Below, piece after piece: positions 24,095 through 32,763 of a DNA stretch of 64,000 bases (positions are counted from its first letter, which is position 1; each line of letters opens with the position of its first letter). Position numbers and translations under genes: made by a program. Under the pieces are notes generated by a model, which did no database searches, had not been told where the DNA came from, and worked only from the letters and a program-made list of their open reading frames with translations. The stretch lies in NCBI GenBank assembly GCA_048268485.1, contig JBLWVL010000013.1, positions 23,255 to 87,254 of the forward strand, read 5' to 3'. This DNA is from Oceanospirillum sp048268485. Lineage in GTDB: Bacteria > Pseudomonadota > Gammaproteobacteria > Pseudomonadales > Halomonadaceae.

Positions 24095-25816
24095 GTGGAA
24101 TTACTTTCTGGCGCCGACATGCTCGTTCGTTCTCTTCAGGATGAGGGCGTTGAGTATATCTACGGTTATCCCGGCGGATCGGCACTTCATATTTACGATG
24201 CCATATTCCGCCAAGATAAGGTTAAACACATTCTGGTACGTCATGAACAGGGTGCTACCCACATGGCTGACGGTTACGCCCGTGCAGCGGGTAAGCCAGG
24301 TGTGGTTCTTGTTACCTCGGGTCCCGGCGCGACCAACACAGTAACGGGTATTGCAACCGCCTATATGGATTCGATTCCTATGGTTGTTATCTGTGGTCAG
24401 GTAATGAGTCATCTGATTGGCGAAGACGCCTTCCAGGAGACCGATATAATTGGTGTTTCCCGCCCTGTGGTAAAACACAGCTTCAGCGTGAAGCACGCAT
24501 CGGAAATTCCTGAGATCATCAAGAAAGCTTTCTATATCGCTTCAACCGGTCGTCCGGGTCCTGTGGTTGTGGATATCCCTAAGGATATGACCGCTCCGAC
24601 GGATCGCTTTGAATATGAATATCCGAAGAAAGTTAAGATTCGCTCCTATAACCCTGTGACCCGCGGTCACACCGGTCAGATCAAGAAAGCGGTTGAGCTG
24701 ATGCAGAAAGCCAAGCGCCCGATTATCTATGGCGGTGGTGGTGTTATTCTGGGTAAATCGTCTGCGCAGTTTACTGAACTGGCGAAGAAACTGGGCTTCC
24801 CGGTGACCACTTCCCTGATGGGTATTGGTTCTTTCCCGCAGACAGACGAGCAAAGCGTTGGCTGGCTGGGTATGCATGGTAGCTATGAAGCTAACATGGC
24901 GATGCACAGTTCGGATCTGATTGTTTGTATTGGTGCTCGTTTTGATGACCGTGCAACCAATAATGTCAGCAAGTTTTGCCCAACGGCAAAAATTGTTCAT
25001 GTGGATATTGATCCAACCTCTATCTCCAAGACTGTTCGTGCTGATGTGCCGATTGTTGGCCCGGTTGATTCGGTTCTGAATGAGATGCTGGAGCTACTGA
25101 AGCAGTCGAAAACTTCTTCCGATGGAGAAGCGCTTGTGGAGTGGTGGAAGCAGATCAATGAGTGGCGTGCGAGCCGTCCTGAGCTGTATCAGGTCGAGGA
25201 GGATCGTCCGATCAAACCTCAGCAAGCGGTTGAAGCGCTCTGGCGTGTAACCAATGGCGATGCTTACGTGGTCACTGACGTAGGTCAGCACCAGATGTTT
25301 GCGGCTCAGTACTACAAGTTCGATAAGCCTAATCGCTGGATCACTTCCGGTGGTCTGGGTACCATGGGCTTTGGTTTCCCGGCGGCTATGGGTATCAAGC
25401 TGAACTATCCGGATAACGATGTGGCTTTGATCACAGGTGAAGGTAGTTTCCAGATGATGCTGCAGGAGCTGTCGACCTGTAAACAGTACAACATTCCGGT
25501 GAAAATTATCAACCTGAATAACCAGTCGTTGGGTATGGTGCGCCAGTGGCAGGATCTGAACTATAAAGAGCGTCACTCTCACTCTTATATGGAATCTCTG
25601 CCGGACTTCGAGAAACTGATCGAAGCTTATGGTCACAAAGCGATGACGGTTAACCGTATCGAAGATCTTGAGCCAACGCTTGAGAAAGCCTTTGCCCTGA
25701 AAGATGAGCTGGTATTTGTAAACGTAATGGTCGATCCGAAAGAGCACGTTTACCCGATGCAGATCCCACAGGGATCGATGCGTGATATGTTGCTGAGTAA
25801 GACGGAGCGTACCTGA
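24095..25816 (+). CDS. ilvI: Acetolactate synthase large subunit
   Basis: This ThDP-dependent enzyme catalyses the first common step of valine, leucine and isoleucine synthesis. The 573-residue protein starts with GTG 24095 (M-E-L-L-S-G-A-D-M-L-V), with GGGGG nine bases upstream. Visible motifs are G-Y-P-G-G-S-A-L near the N-terminus, the catalytic Glu region R-H-E-Q-G-A-T-H-M-A-D-G-Y-A, and the ThDP-binding G-E-G-S-F-Q-M-M-L-Q-E-L-S-T with N-N-Q-S-L-G-M-V. ilvH starts two bases after its stop. Confidence 0.96.
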   Translation: MELLSGADMLVRSLQDEGVEYIYGYPGGSALHIYDAIFRQDKVKHILVRHEQGATHMADGYARAAGKPGVVLVTSGPGATNTVTGIATAYMDSIPMVVICGQVMSHLIGEDAFQETDIIGVSRPVVKHSFSVKHASEIPEIIKKAFYIASTGRPGPVVVDIPKDMTAPTDRFEYEYPKKVKIRSYNPVTRGHTGQIKKAVELMQKAKRPIIYGGGGVILGKSSAQFTELAKKLGFPVTTSLMGIGSFPQTDEQSVGWLGMHGSYEANMAMHSSDLIVCIGARFDDRATNNVSKFCPTAKIVHVDIDPTSISKTVRADVPIVGPVDSVLNEMLELLKQSKTSSDGEALVEWWKQINEWRASRPELYQVEEDRPIKPQQAVEALWRVTNGDAYVVTDVGQHQMFAAQYYKFDKPNRWITSGGLGTMGFGFPAAMGIKLNYPDNDVALITGEGSFQMMLQELSTCKQYNIPVKIINLNNQSLGMVRQWQDLNYKERHSHSYMESLPDFEKLIEAYGHKAMTVNRIEDLEPTLEKAFALKDELVFVNVMVDPKEHVYPMQIPQGSMRDMLLSKTERT

Positions 25817-25818
25817 TC

Positions 25819-26310
25819 ATGAGACACATTATCTCCATCCTGATGGAAAACGAGGCTGGTGCGCTGTCCCGTGTTGTGGGCCTGTTCTCTCAGCGTAACT
25901 TCAACATTGAATCGCTGAACGTTGCACCAACGGAAGACCCGACTCTGTCTCGCCTGACTCTGACCACTGTCGGCTCAGATCAGGTGATTGAGCAGATCAC
26001 CAAACAGCTGAATAAGCTGCTTGATGTGGTGAAATTGGTTGACCTGACCGAAGGTCAGCATATTGAGCGTGAGCTGATGCTGATTAAAGTGAAGGCGGTG
26101 GGTGCCCAGCGTGCAGAAGTGAAACGCACAACGGATGTCTTCCGTGGCCAGATCGTGGATATGACCAGTACAACCTACACCATTCAGATGACGGGTGAGG
26201 GTGACAAGCTGGATGCCTTTATCCAGGCTCTGGGGCTGAACACGGTTCTTGAAGTGGTACGTACCGGTGTATCCGGTATCTCCCGTGGCGAGAAAGTGCT
26301 GAGCCTGTAA
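25819..26310 (+). CDS. ilvH: Acetolactate synthase small (regulatory) subunit
   Basis: A 163-residue subunit with an N-terminal ACT domain (R-H-I-I-S-I-L-M-E-N-E-A-G-A-L-S-R-V-V-G-L-F). It activates the large subunit and gives feedback inhibition by valine. The C-terminal half (R-G-E-K-V-L-S-L end) is the standard ALS_ss_C type. It is separated from ilvI by two bases and followed by a strong terminator. Confidence 0.96.
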   Translation: MRHIISILMENEAGALSRVVGLFSQRNFNIESLNVAPTEDPTLSRLTLTTVGSDQVIEQITKQLNKLLDVVKLVDLTEGQHIERELMLIKVKAVGAQRAEVKRTTDVFRGQIVDMTSTTYTIQMTGEGDKLDAFIQALGLNTVLEVVRTGVSGISRGEKVLSL

Positions 26311-26326
26311 TCTTCGGATTACCTTT

Positions 26327-26368
26327 AAAAACCGCTGCTCTGTCTTTACAGAAACAGCGGTTTTTTTT
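26327..26368 (+). terminator. Intrinsic terminator after ilvH
   Basis: CCGCTG and CAGCGG form the stem, extended by A-T pairs between the preceding A-run and the following eight Ts (26361-26368). It also faces the convergent ilvY. Confidence 0.85.
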
Positions 26369-26412
26369 CGTTCCGGCCTTTTGGTTGTCTTGCTGCCTTT
26401 ATCATGATCTCG

Positions 26413-27291
26413 CTATAGCTGAGCCCAAAACGCTTCGATCAGAGGGTTTTTCAGTTTCTTTTTCAGTACACAGACACCCACATCAACAGCGGGCAGGGTT
26501 GGGGTAACCGGTAGTATCTGAACGGTATTCGCCAACGGGCTGTTTTCCAGTACGATCTTTGGCACGACACCAATACCGAACCCGAGACTCACCATGCTTA
26601 CAATCGCCTCGTTACCGGCAACCTGTGCATAAATATTGGGTTTCAGAGCCTTATTGCTGAACCAGCGATCCACCCGATTTCGGGCTAAATCCTTCTCCGG
26701 TAGAATCATCGGCACTTGAGACCAATTAACGCGATCAATGTCTCCTGCAAATTGAGGTGCGATAACAGGATCATCCGTGGGGGCTATAAACAGCAAAGGC
26801 GATAACCCTGTTGATTTAAAGGCGAGGGTATTGGGTAGAGTGTCAGGCCTTGCGGCGATGGCAATGTCTTCATCTCCCTTTAAGACTCGCTGAATAGCGG
26901 GTTCCGGCGCACCGGTATGTAGTTTTATCTCAATTTTGGGGTAGCTGCTTCTGAAGCGTCGTAAAATATCGTGCAGAAAACTGTAGCTGGCTGTGACCGA
27001 GCAATACATGCTGAGCTCACCCTGTAGCTCTTGCGCTTCTTTAAGCAGCGTATTACGAACCATATCCCATTGACTGAGTGCTTCCCGGGCGTAGCGCTGA
27101 AAAGTTAAGCCTTCATGGGTTAGCCGTACGGTGCGATTGTCTCGTTCGAATAAACTGACCCCGAGAGACTCTTCCAACTGTTTGATACTTCGGCTAAGGG
27201 CTGAAGAACTGATGTGACAGGCCTCGCTGGCACGGCCAAAGTGCAATGTTTCAGACAGGGACAGAAAGTGTTTCAGCAGTCGGGTATCCAA
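26413..27291 (-). CDS. ilvY: LysR-type activator IlvY
   Basis: A LysR regulator diverging from ilvC, as in E. coli, where IlvY activates ilvC in response to acetolactate or acetohydroxybutyrate. It has an N-terminal HTH (F-G-R-A-S-E-A-C-H-I-S-S-S-A-L-S-R-S) and R-D-N-R-T-V-R-L-T. Stretches shared with E. coli IlvY include C-S-V-T-A-S-Y-S and V-S-M-V-S-L-G-F-G-I-G-V-V-P, and the end P-L-I-E-A-F-W. There is no ATG; TTG 27291 has GAGG nine bases upstream, while TTG 27297 is too close to it. That gives 292 residues. Confidence 0.9.
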   Translation of the reverse strand: MDTRLLKHFLSLSETLHFGRASEACHISSSALSRSIKQLEESLGVSLFERDNRTVRLTHEGLTFQRYAREALSQWDMVRNTLLKEAQELQGELSMYCSVTASYSFLHDILRRFRSSYPKIEIKLHTGAPEPAIQRVLKGDEDIAIAARPDTLPNTLAFKSTGLSPLLFIAPTDDPVIAPQFAGDIDRVNWSQVPMILPEKDLARNRVDRWFSNKALKPNIYAQVAGNEAIVSMVSLGFGIGVVPKIVLENSPLANTVQILPVTPTLPAVDVGVCVLKKKLKNPLIEAFWAQL

Positions 27292-27327
27292 CGGCAATAT
27301 CCTCAGGAAGCAGGTTATGGTCTTGTG

Positions 27328-27373
27328 TTGCGTAAATCGGGATATATTGTTGCATATATATCATTTTACGCAA
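27328..27373. promoter_or_regulatory. Nested inverted repeats in the ilvY-ilvC gap, likely IlvY operator
   Basis: An outer pair TTGCGTAAA (27328-27336) and TTTACGCAA (27365-27373) encloses an inner pair GATATAT (27341-27347) and ATATATC (27356-27362). Both are perfect and nearly co-centred. They lie 37 bases before the ilvY start and about 235 before ilvC. The rest of the 317-base gap shows no other strong element. Confidence 0.65.
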
Positions 27374-27608
27374 TGCTTGCGCTGGTTTATCTTAGCTCCA
27401 ACAGGAACAGGCAGGGCGATAAACAACCCAAAGAGGTTAGCGCCTTTGATAAAGAACAGCGCAAGAGCTGACAGAGCTTTACTGCCGACCCTAACAAAAA
27501 AATGAAGAATCTGATGGCTTACCCGGCCTGCAGATCTCAGTAGCAAATACCAAGAACTGCTTCTCAGGGCATATAGCGCTGAGACACCCAATTATAGGAC
27601 GTGCCAAC

Positions 27609-28625
27609 ATGCAAGTTTATTACGATAAAGATTGTGATCTGTCCATCATCCAGGGCAAGAAAGTTTCCATCATCGGTTACGGTTCCCAGGGTCACGCTCA
27701 CGCGTGCAATCTGAAAGATTCCGGTGTAGACGTTACTGTTGGTCTACGTGCTGGTTCTTCTTCCCGCGCTAAAGCTGAAGCTCATGGTCTGAAAGTAGCT
27801 GACGTTGCAGATGCCGTTGCTTCTGCTGACGTTGTGATGATTCTGACTCCGGATGAGTTCCAGGGCCAGCTGTATAAAGAAGAGATCGCTCCAAACATCA
27901 AACAGGGTGCTACTCTGGCTTTTGCCCACGGTTTCTCCATCCACTACAACCAGGTTGAGCCCCGTGCTGATCTGGACGTAATCATGGTTGCACCTAAAGC
28001 GCCAGGCCACACGGTACGTTCTGAGTTTGTTAAAGGCGGTGGTATTCCTGATCTGATCGCTATCTACCGCGATGCATCCGGTTCTGCTAAAGAGCTGGCA
28101 CTGTCTTACGCCATGGGTGTTGGTGGTGGCCGTTCCGGTATCATCGAAACAACTTTTAAAGATGAGACTGAAACGGATCTGTTCGGCGAGCAGGCTGTAC
28201 TGTGTGGTGGTGCGGTTGAGCTGGTTAAAATGGGCTTCGAAACTCTGACAGAAGCGGGCTACGCTCCTGAAATGGCTTATTTCGAATGTCTGCATGAACT
28301 CAAGCTGATTGTTGACCTGATGTACGAAGGCGGCATCGCTAACATGAACTACTCCATCTCTAACAACGCTGAGTACGGTGAATACGTAACCGGCCCAGAG
28401 GTGATCAACGAGCAGTCCCGTGAAGCGATGCGTAATGCACTGAAACGCATTCAGGATGGCGAATATGCGAAGATGTTTATCGCTGAAGGCCAGACTAACT
28501 ATCCTTCAATGACAGCTCGTCGTCGTAACAATGCAGCACACCCAATCGAGCAAACTGGTGAGAAACTGCGCGCCATGATGCCTTGGATTGCGGCAAGCAA
28601 GATTGTTGACAAAGAGAAGAACTAA
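27609..28625 (+). CDS. ilvC: Ketol-acid reductoisomerase (NADP+), class I
   Basis: IlvC isomerises and reduces acetolactate or acetohydroxybutyrate in valine and isoleucine synthesis. The 338-residue length is that of the short class I form. It has the Rossmann G-Y-G-S-Q-G-H-A-H-A, the NADPH-selective loop G-L-R-A-G-S-S-S, and the metal-site region E-T-T-F-K-D-E-T-E-T-D-L-F-G-E-Q with F-E-C-L-H-E-L-K. Start ATG 27609 gives the family N-terminus M-Q-V-Y-Y-D-K-D. A terminator follows. Confidence 0.97.
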   Translation: MQVYYDKDCDLSIIQGKKVSIIGYGSQGHAHACNLKDSGVDVTVGLRAGSSSRAKAEAHGLKVADVADAVASADVVMILTPDEFQGQLYKEEIAPNIKQGATLAFAHGFSIHYNQVEPRADLDVIMVAPKAPGHTVRSEFVKGGGIPDLIAIYRDASGSAKELALSYAMGVGGGRSGIIETTFKDETETDLFGEQAVLCGGAVELVKMGFETLTEAGYAPEMAYFECLHELKLIVDLMYEGGIANMNYSISNNAEYGEYVTGPEVINEQSREAMRNALKRIQDGEYAKMFIAEGQTNYPSMTARRRNNAAHPIEQTGEKLRAMMPWIAASKIVDKEKN

Positions 28626-28642
28626 GTTTCTTTTCTGATCTG

Positions 28643-28671
28643 AAAAGGGCCGGCTTATGCTGGCCTTTTTT
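28643..28671 (+). terminator. Intrinsic terminator after ilvC
   Basis: GGCCGGC and GCTGGCC pair around TTAT, with an A-run before and six Ts after. Confidence 0.8.
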
Positions 28672-28855
28672 ATGCCTGTTATTTTTGTAGATAAAGGGTT
28701 GAGTATCCGGATGCTCTTTTTGTCTCAAAACAGGTTTTGCCGGGAAAGCGGTGTTTTCAGCGCTTTTGGTAACTATTTAACACCTGACAGCGATAGAGAC
28801 AGAGGGCACTCAGGGTGTAGAATGTCTGCTTCAATCTTTAGTGATAGGTTTTTCA

Positions 28856-29707
28856 ATGACTGATCAAGAGAAGCAACCTCAGCCCGATAATACTCAAGCT
28901 GAGAGTAAATCAGTTCACGATGACGATTTTGTGGAAGAGACCCGCATGTTGTCGATGGGCGAAGATGAGATAGAAGAAGAGACCGTAGAGGAAGGCAGAA
29001 AGGTTCGCCGTAAAGGGATCTACCTGTTGCCAAACCTGTTTACCACCGGGGCTCTTTTTTCCGGTTTTTATGCTGTTGTTTCTGCAATGAATGGCGTATT
29101 TGATAATGCTGCGATTGCGATTTTTGTTTCCATGATTCTTGATGGCCTGGATGGCCGTGTTGCCCGGATGACTAATACTCAGAGTGAGTTTGGCGCGGAG
29201 TATGACAGCCTCGCGGATATGGTCTCCTTTGGTGTTGCGCCGGCGCTGGTCTCCTTTAGCTGGATGTTGGGGGATATCGGCAAAATTGGCTGGTTTGCTG
29301 CCTTTATTTATGTCGCAGGTGCGGCGCTACGCCTGGCGCGCTTTAATACGCAGATTGGCTCAGTGGATAAGCGCTGGTTTATCGGTTTACCAAGCCCTGC
29401 CGCAGCGGCAATTATTGCCGGAATTGTCTGGACTTTCAGCGATCTGAACTTAATCGATACATCCTATAAGTACGCATTGGCCTTTATTGTTGCTGCGGTT
29501 GGTGTGCTGATGGTCAGTAATGTGCGTTATAGCAGTTTTAAAGAGATTGACCTGAAGGGACGGGTGCCATTTCTGACCATGTTTGTAATTGCCCTTGCCT
29601 TTGTGGTGATTGCCTATGACCCGGCTACAGTCTTGTTAGTGGCTTTTTTGGGCTATGGTTGTTCCGGCCCACTGCGGGCGATGCTTAAAAGCAAAAAGAA
29701 AGCCTGA
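28856..29707 (+). CDS. pssA: CDP-diacylglycerol-serine O-phosphatidyltransferase (PssA, membrane type)
   Basis: An inner-membrane CDP-alcohol phosphatidyltransferase making phosphatidylserine for phosphatidylethanolamine. The signature D-G-x2-A-R-x8-G-x3-D-x3-D is read as D-G-R-V-A-R followed by G-A-E-Y-D-S-L-A-D. About eight hydrophobic segments follow. The first 50 residues are an acidic, soluble extension. ATG 28856 is preferred to GTG 28841 because AGG lies at a good distance before it. The pair ilvC-pssA also occurs in Pseudomonas. Confidence 0.93.
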   Translation: MTDQEKQPQPDNTQAESKSVHDDDFVEETRMLSMGEDEIEEETVEEGRKVRRKGIYLLPNLFTTGALFSGFYAVVSAMNGVFDNAAIAIFVSMILDGLDGRVARMTNTQSEFGAEYDSLADMVSFGVAPALVSFSWMLGDIGKIGWFAAFIYVAGAALRLARFNTQIGSVDKRWFIGLPSPAAAAIIAGIVWTFSDLNLIDTSYKYALAFIVAAVGVLMVSNVRYSSFKEIDLKGRVPFLTMFVIALAFVVIAYDPATVLLVAFLGYGCSGPLRAMLKSKKKA

Positions 29708-29741
29708 CAGAGCGTCGAAAAGCCTTTCGGCTTATCGAAAA

Positions 29742-29822
29742 AGGCCAGTTAGCGTTACGCTCACTGGCCTCATTAAGGTGCCCTGGTTCTGATGTATTAC
29801 ATTCAGATCGGGGCATTTTTTT
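29742..29822 (+). terminator. Two hairpins after pssA, the second an intrinsic terminator
   Basis: AGGCCAGT/ACTGGCCT (29742-29770, with inner AGCGT/ACGCT) has no T-run. The next hairpin at 29779-29815 pairs TGCCC and TCTGA with TCAGA and GGGCA, and seven Ts follow. They lie between convergent pssA and acnA. Confidence 0.75.
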
Positions 29823-29836
29823 AGATCTGGTTTTAT

Positions 29837-32635
29837 TCAGGTATCGTCGTTCAGCATCTGACGCACCACATAGTGCAGAATCCCACCGTGGCGGAAGTAG
29901 AGCGCTTCATTGGCAGTATCGATACGGGAGAGCAGTTCACACTCAGCGATTCGGCCATCTTTATAGCGCACCGTCAGAGTCAGGTGCTGACCTGGGTGAA
30001 TCTCACCGGTAAGCCCTTGAATACTGAGTGTCTCATTGCCGGTCAACTGAAGGGTTCTGCGATCCGTTCCTGCAGGGAACTGAAGTGGTATCACTCCCAT
30101 ACCGATCAGATTGGAACGGTGAATACGCTCGTAGGACTCCGCAATCACTGCTCGCACGCCTAACAGACGGGTGCCTTTAGCAGCCCAGTCCCGACTTGAG
30201 CCTGTGCCGTACTCTTTCCCGGCCACAATCACCAGAGGAATGTTCTTCTCTCGGTATTTCTCAGCGGCATCAAAAATAGCCATCTGCTCACCGGTGGGAA
30301 CAAAACGGGTATAACCACCTTCAACATCGTCGAGCATCTCATTGCGGATACGAACATTGGCAAAAGTGCCGCGCATCATCACTTCATGATTACCCCGGCG
30401 AGAGCCGTAAGAGTTGAAGTCCTCTGGTTTTACACCCAGTGACTGCAGGTATTGTCCCGCTGGAGTTTCCGGCTTAAATCCCCCGGCCGGTGAGATATGA
30501 TCGGTGGTAACAGAGTCACCCAGCAACGCCAGAATATAGGCATCTTCGATAGGTGCGACCGGTTCGGGCTGCGGCTGAATGCCCTCAAAGAAGGGGGGAT
30601 GCTGAATATAACTGGAGTCTTCGGACCAGTCGTAAACCTTGCTTTGTGGGAACTGAATGTTCTGCCAGATCGCATCCCCTTCAAATACCGCGCCATACTG
30701 TTGTCGGAACATGGTGGTTTTGACCCGCGCCCCGGCATCTGCGATCTCCTGCTGACTGGGCCAGAGATCCTTCAGATATACCGGTTGACCATCGGGAGCA
30801 TGGCCCAGCGGATCTTTCTGCAGATCAACCCGGACATTACCCGCCAGAGCGTAAGCCACAACTAAAGGAGGGGACGCCAGCCAGTTGGTTTTTACCAGAG
30901 GATGTACCCGGCCTTCAAAGTTCCGGTTACCGGACAATACCGAGGCGACGGTGAGATCGCCGTCAGTAATCGCCTGTTCTACGGCATCCGGCAGTGGGCC
31001 GGAGTTACCGATACAGGTGGTGCAGCCGTAGCCCACCAGATTGAAACCAAGGTGGTTCAGACTCTCTTCAAGACCTGCAGCTTGCAGGTATTCGGTCACA
31101 ACTTTAGAGCCCGGTGCAAGGGAGGTTTTAACCCAGGGTTGGGTTGTCAGACCTTTCGCAACGGCGTTACGGGCGAGTAGCCCTGCCGCCATCATCACGC
31201 TGGGGTTGGAGGTGTTGGTGCAGGAGGTGATCGCTGCAATAACCACGGCTCCCGGATTGAGGCGGTTTTTAACGCCATTGAGTTCCAGCATCTGGCTGGC
31301 GGCGTGTTCAAAGTGGCTGTGTGCAGCTCCAACAGCGGTCTGGCCTCCTTCTGAGTCCAGTTTGCGGTTTTGTCGCTCCGTGGTTGTCTGAGAGCCGGTC
31401 TTGGGTGCGCCTTCACCTGTAGCCATCAGTAGTTCAAAACTGGCGGGTATATCTTTAAGGGCTACGCGATCCTGTGGGCGTTTAGGTCCCGCGAGGCTGG
31501 ATTCGACCTGCCCCATGTCCAGCTCAAGGCTGTCGGTATAGAGGGGATCGGGGTTGGCTGATGGATCATGCCAGAGTCCCTGGGCTTTGGCGTAGGCTTC
31601 CACCAGTGCGATCTGTCCCGGCTCGCGTCCGGTGAGTGTCAGATAGTTCAGGGTCTGTTCATCCACCGGGAAGAAGCCGCAGGTGGCACCGTATTCCGGT
31701 GCCATATTGGCCAGTGTCGCCCGGTCTGCTACGGGCATACTTTGCAGACCTTCACCGTAAAATTCGACAAACTTACCGACCACGCCTTTTTTACGTAGCA
31801 TCTCGGTTACTGTGAGTACCAGGTCTGTAGCCGTGATGCCTTCTCGCAGCTGCCCTGTGATCTTAAAGCCGATCACTTCCGGAATCAGCATCGACACCGG
31901 TTGACCCAGCATGGCGGCTTCGGCCTCTATGCCGCCCACGCCCCAGCCGAGGATGCCCAAGCCGTTGATCATTGTGGTGTGAGAGTCTGTGCCTACCAGT
32001 GTGTCCGGATAGGCAAAGGTTTTGCCATCCGTTTCTGTTTTGTGCCAGACCGTCTTACCCAGATACTCCAGATTCACCTGATGACAGATACCGGTACCCG
32101 GTGGTACGACACGGAAATTTTCAAATGCCTGCTGCCCCCAGCGCAGAAACTCATAGCGCTCTTTGTTGCGCGTCATCTCAATGGCGACATTCTCTTTAAA
32201 GGCGTCCGCGTTACCAAAGTGATCCACCATAACGGAATGATCGATCACCAGATCTACCGGTGACAGGGGGTTGATTCGGGCTGGGTCTTTACCCGCCTGC
32301 TGAACTGCATGCCGCATGGCTGCGAGATCTGCTACACCGGGGACACCAGTGAAATCCTGCATCAGAACCCGGGCGGGGCGAAACTGAACTTCGGTGTCGG
32401 AGCGGCGCTCTTTCAGCCAGTCGGCTACCGCTTTGAGGTGATTTTTATCGACGGTCAGATCGTCTTCGTGGCGTAGCAGGTTTTCCAGCAGAACCTTCAG
32501 GCTGAAGGGAAGACGATGGATGTCGCCCAATTCTGCTTCAGCTTTGATCAGGCTGTAATAGTGGTAGGTGTCTTCACCGACATGAAGACTCGACAAAGTA
32601 TGCAGACTGTCTTTGCTCTCTGGTTGGCTGGACAT
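29837..32635 (-). CDS. acnA: Aconitate hydratase AcnA
   Basis: A 932-residue cytoplasmic 4Fe-4S aconitase converting citrate to isocitrate. It has the iron-regulatory-protein-type layout, with N-terminal substrate loops (D-F-T-G-V-P-G-V-A-D-L-A-A-M-R, G-T-D-S-H-T-T-M-I-N-G-L-G). Cluster cysteines are in T-S-C-T-N-T-S and G-C-T-T-C-I-G-N-S-G-P. The swivel domain has G-S-R-R-G-N-H-E-V-M-M-R-G-T-F and Y-G-T-G-S-S-R-D-W-A-A-K-G. AAGGAG precedes ATG 32635. It stands alone on its strand. Confidence 0.96.
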   Translation of the reverse strand: MSSQPESKDSLHTLSSLHVGEDTYHYYSLIKAEAELGDIHRLPFSLKVLLENLLRHEDDLTVDKNHLKAVADWLKERRSDTEVQFRPARVLMQDFTGVPGVADLAAMRHAVQQAGKDPARINPLSPVDLVIDHSVMVDHFGNADAFKENVAIEMTRNKERYEFLRWGQQAFENFRVVPPGTGICHQVNLEYLGKTVWHKTETDGKTFAYPDTLVGTDSHTTMINGLGILGWGVGGIEAEAAMLGQPVSMLIPEVIGFKITGQLREGITATDLVLTVTEMLRKKGVVGKFVEFYGEGLQSMPVADRATLANMAPEYGATCGFFPVDEQTLNYLTLTGREPGQIALVEAYAKAQGLWHDPSANPDPLYTDSLELDMGQVESSLAGPKRPQDRVALKDIPASFELLMATGEGAPKTGSQTTTERQNRKLDSEGGQTAVGAAHSHFEHAASQMLELNGVKNRLNPGAVVIAAITSCTNTSNPSVMMAAGLLARNAVAKGLTTQPWVKTSLAPGSKVVTEYLQAAGLEESLNHLGFNLVGYGCTTCIGNSGPLPDAVEQAITDGDLTVASVLSGNRNFEGRVHPLVKTNWLASPPLVVAYALAGNVRVDLQKDPLGHAPDGQPVYLKDLWPSQQEIADAGARVKTTMFRQQYGAVFEGDAIWQNIQFPQSKVYDWSEDSSYIQHPPFFEGIQPQPEPVAPIEDAYILALLGDSVTTDHISPAGGFKPETPAGQYLQSLGVKPEDFNSYGSRRGNHEVMMRGTFANVRIRNEMLDDVEGGYTRFVPTGEQMAIFDAAEKYREKNIPLVIVAGKEYGTGSSRDWAAKGTRLLGVRAVIAESYERIHRSNLIGMGVIPLQFPAGTDRRTLQLTGNETLSIQGLTGEIHPGQHLTLTVRYKDGRIAECELLSRIDTANEALYFRHGGILHYVVRQMLNDDT

Positions 32636-32763
32636 GTACTTCTCCTTATATGAGTCGTGTGTGTCGCTTGATCAAACCTCTTTTTCAATGGTTGGAGCGT
32701 CCTTTTAAAGGATCGCTCTCACGTCTTAGTTGTTATACGGCAGAGTATCTTTACAGGTTTTTT

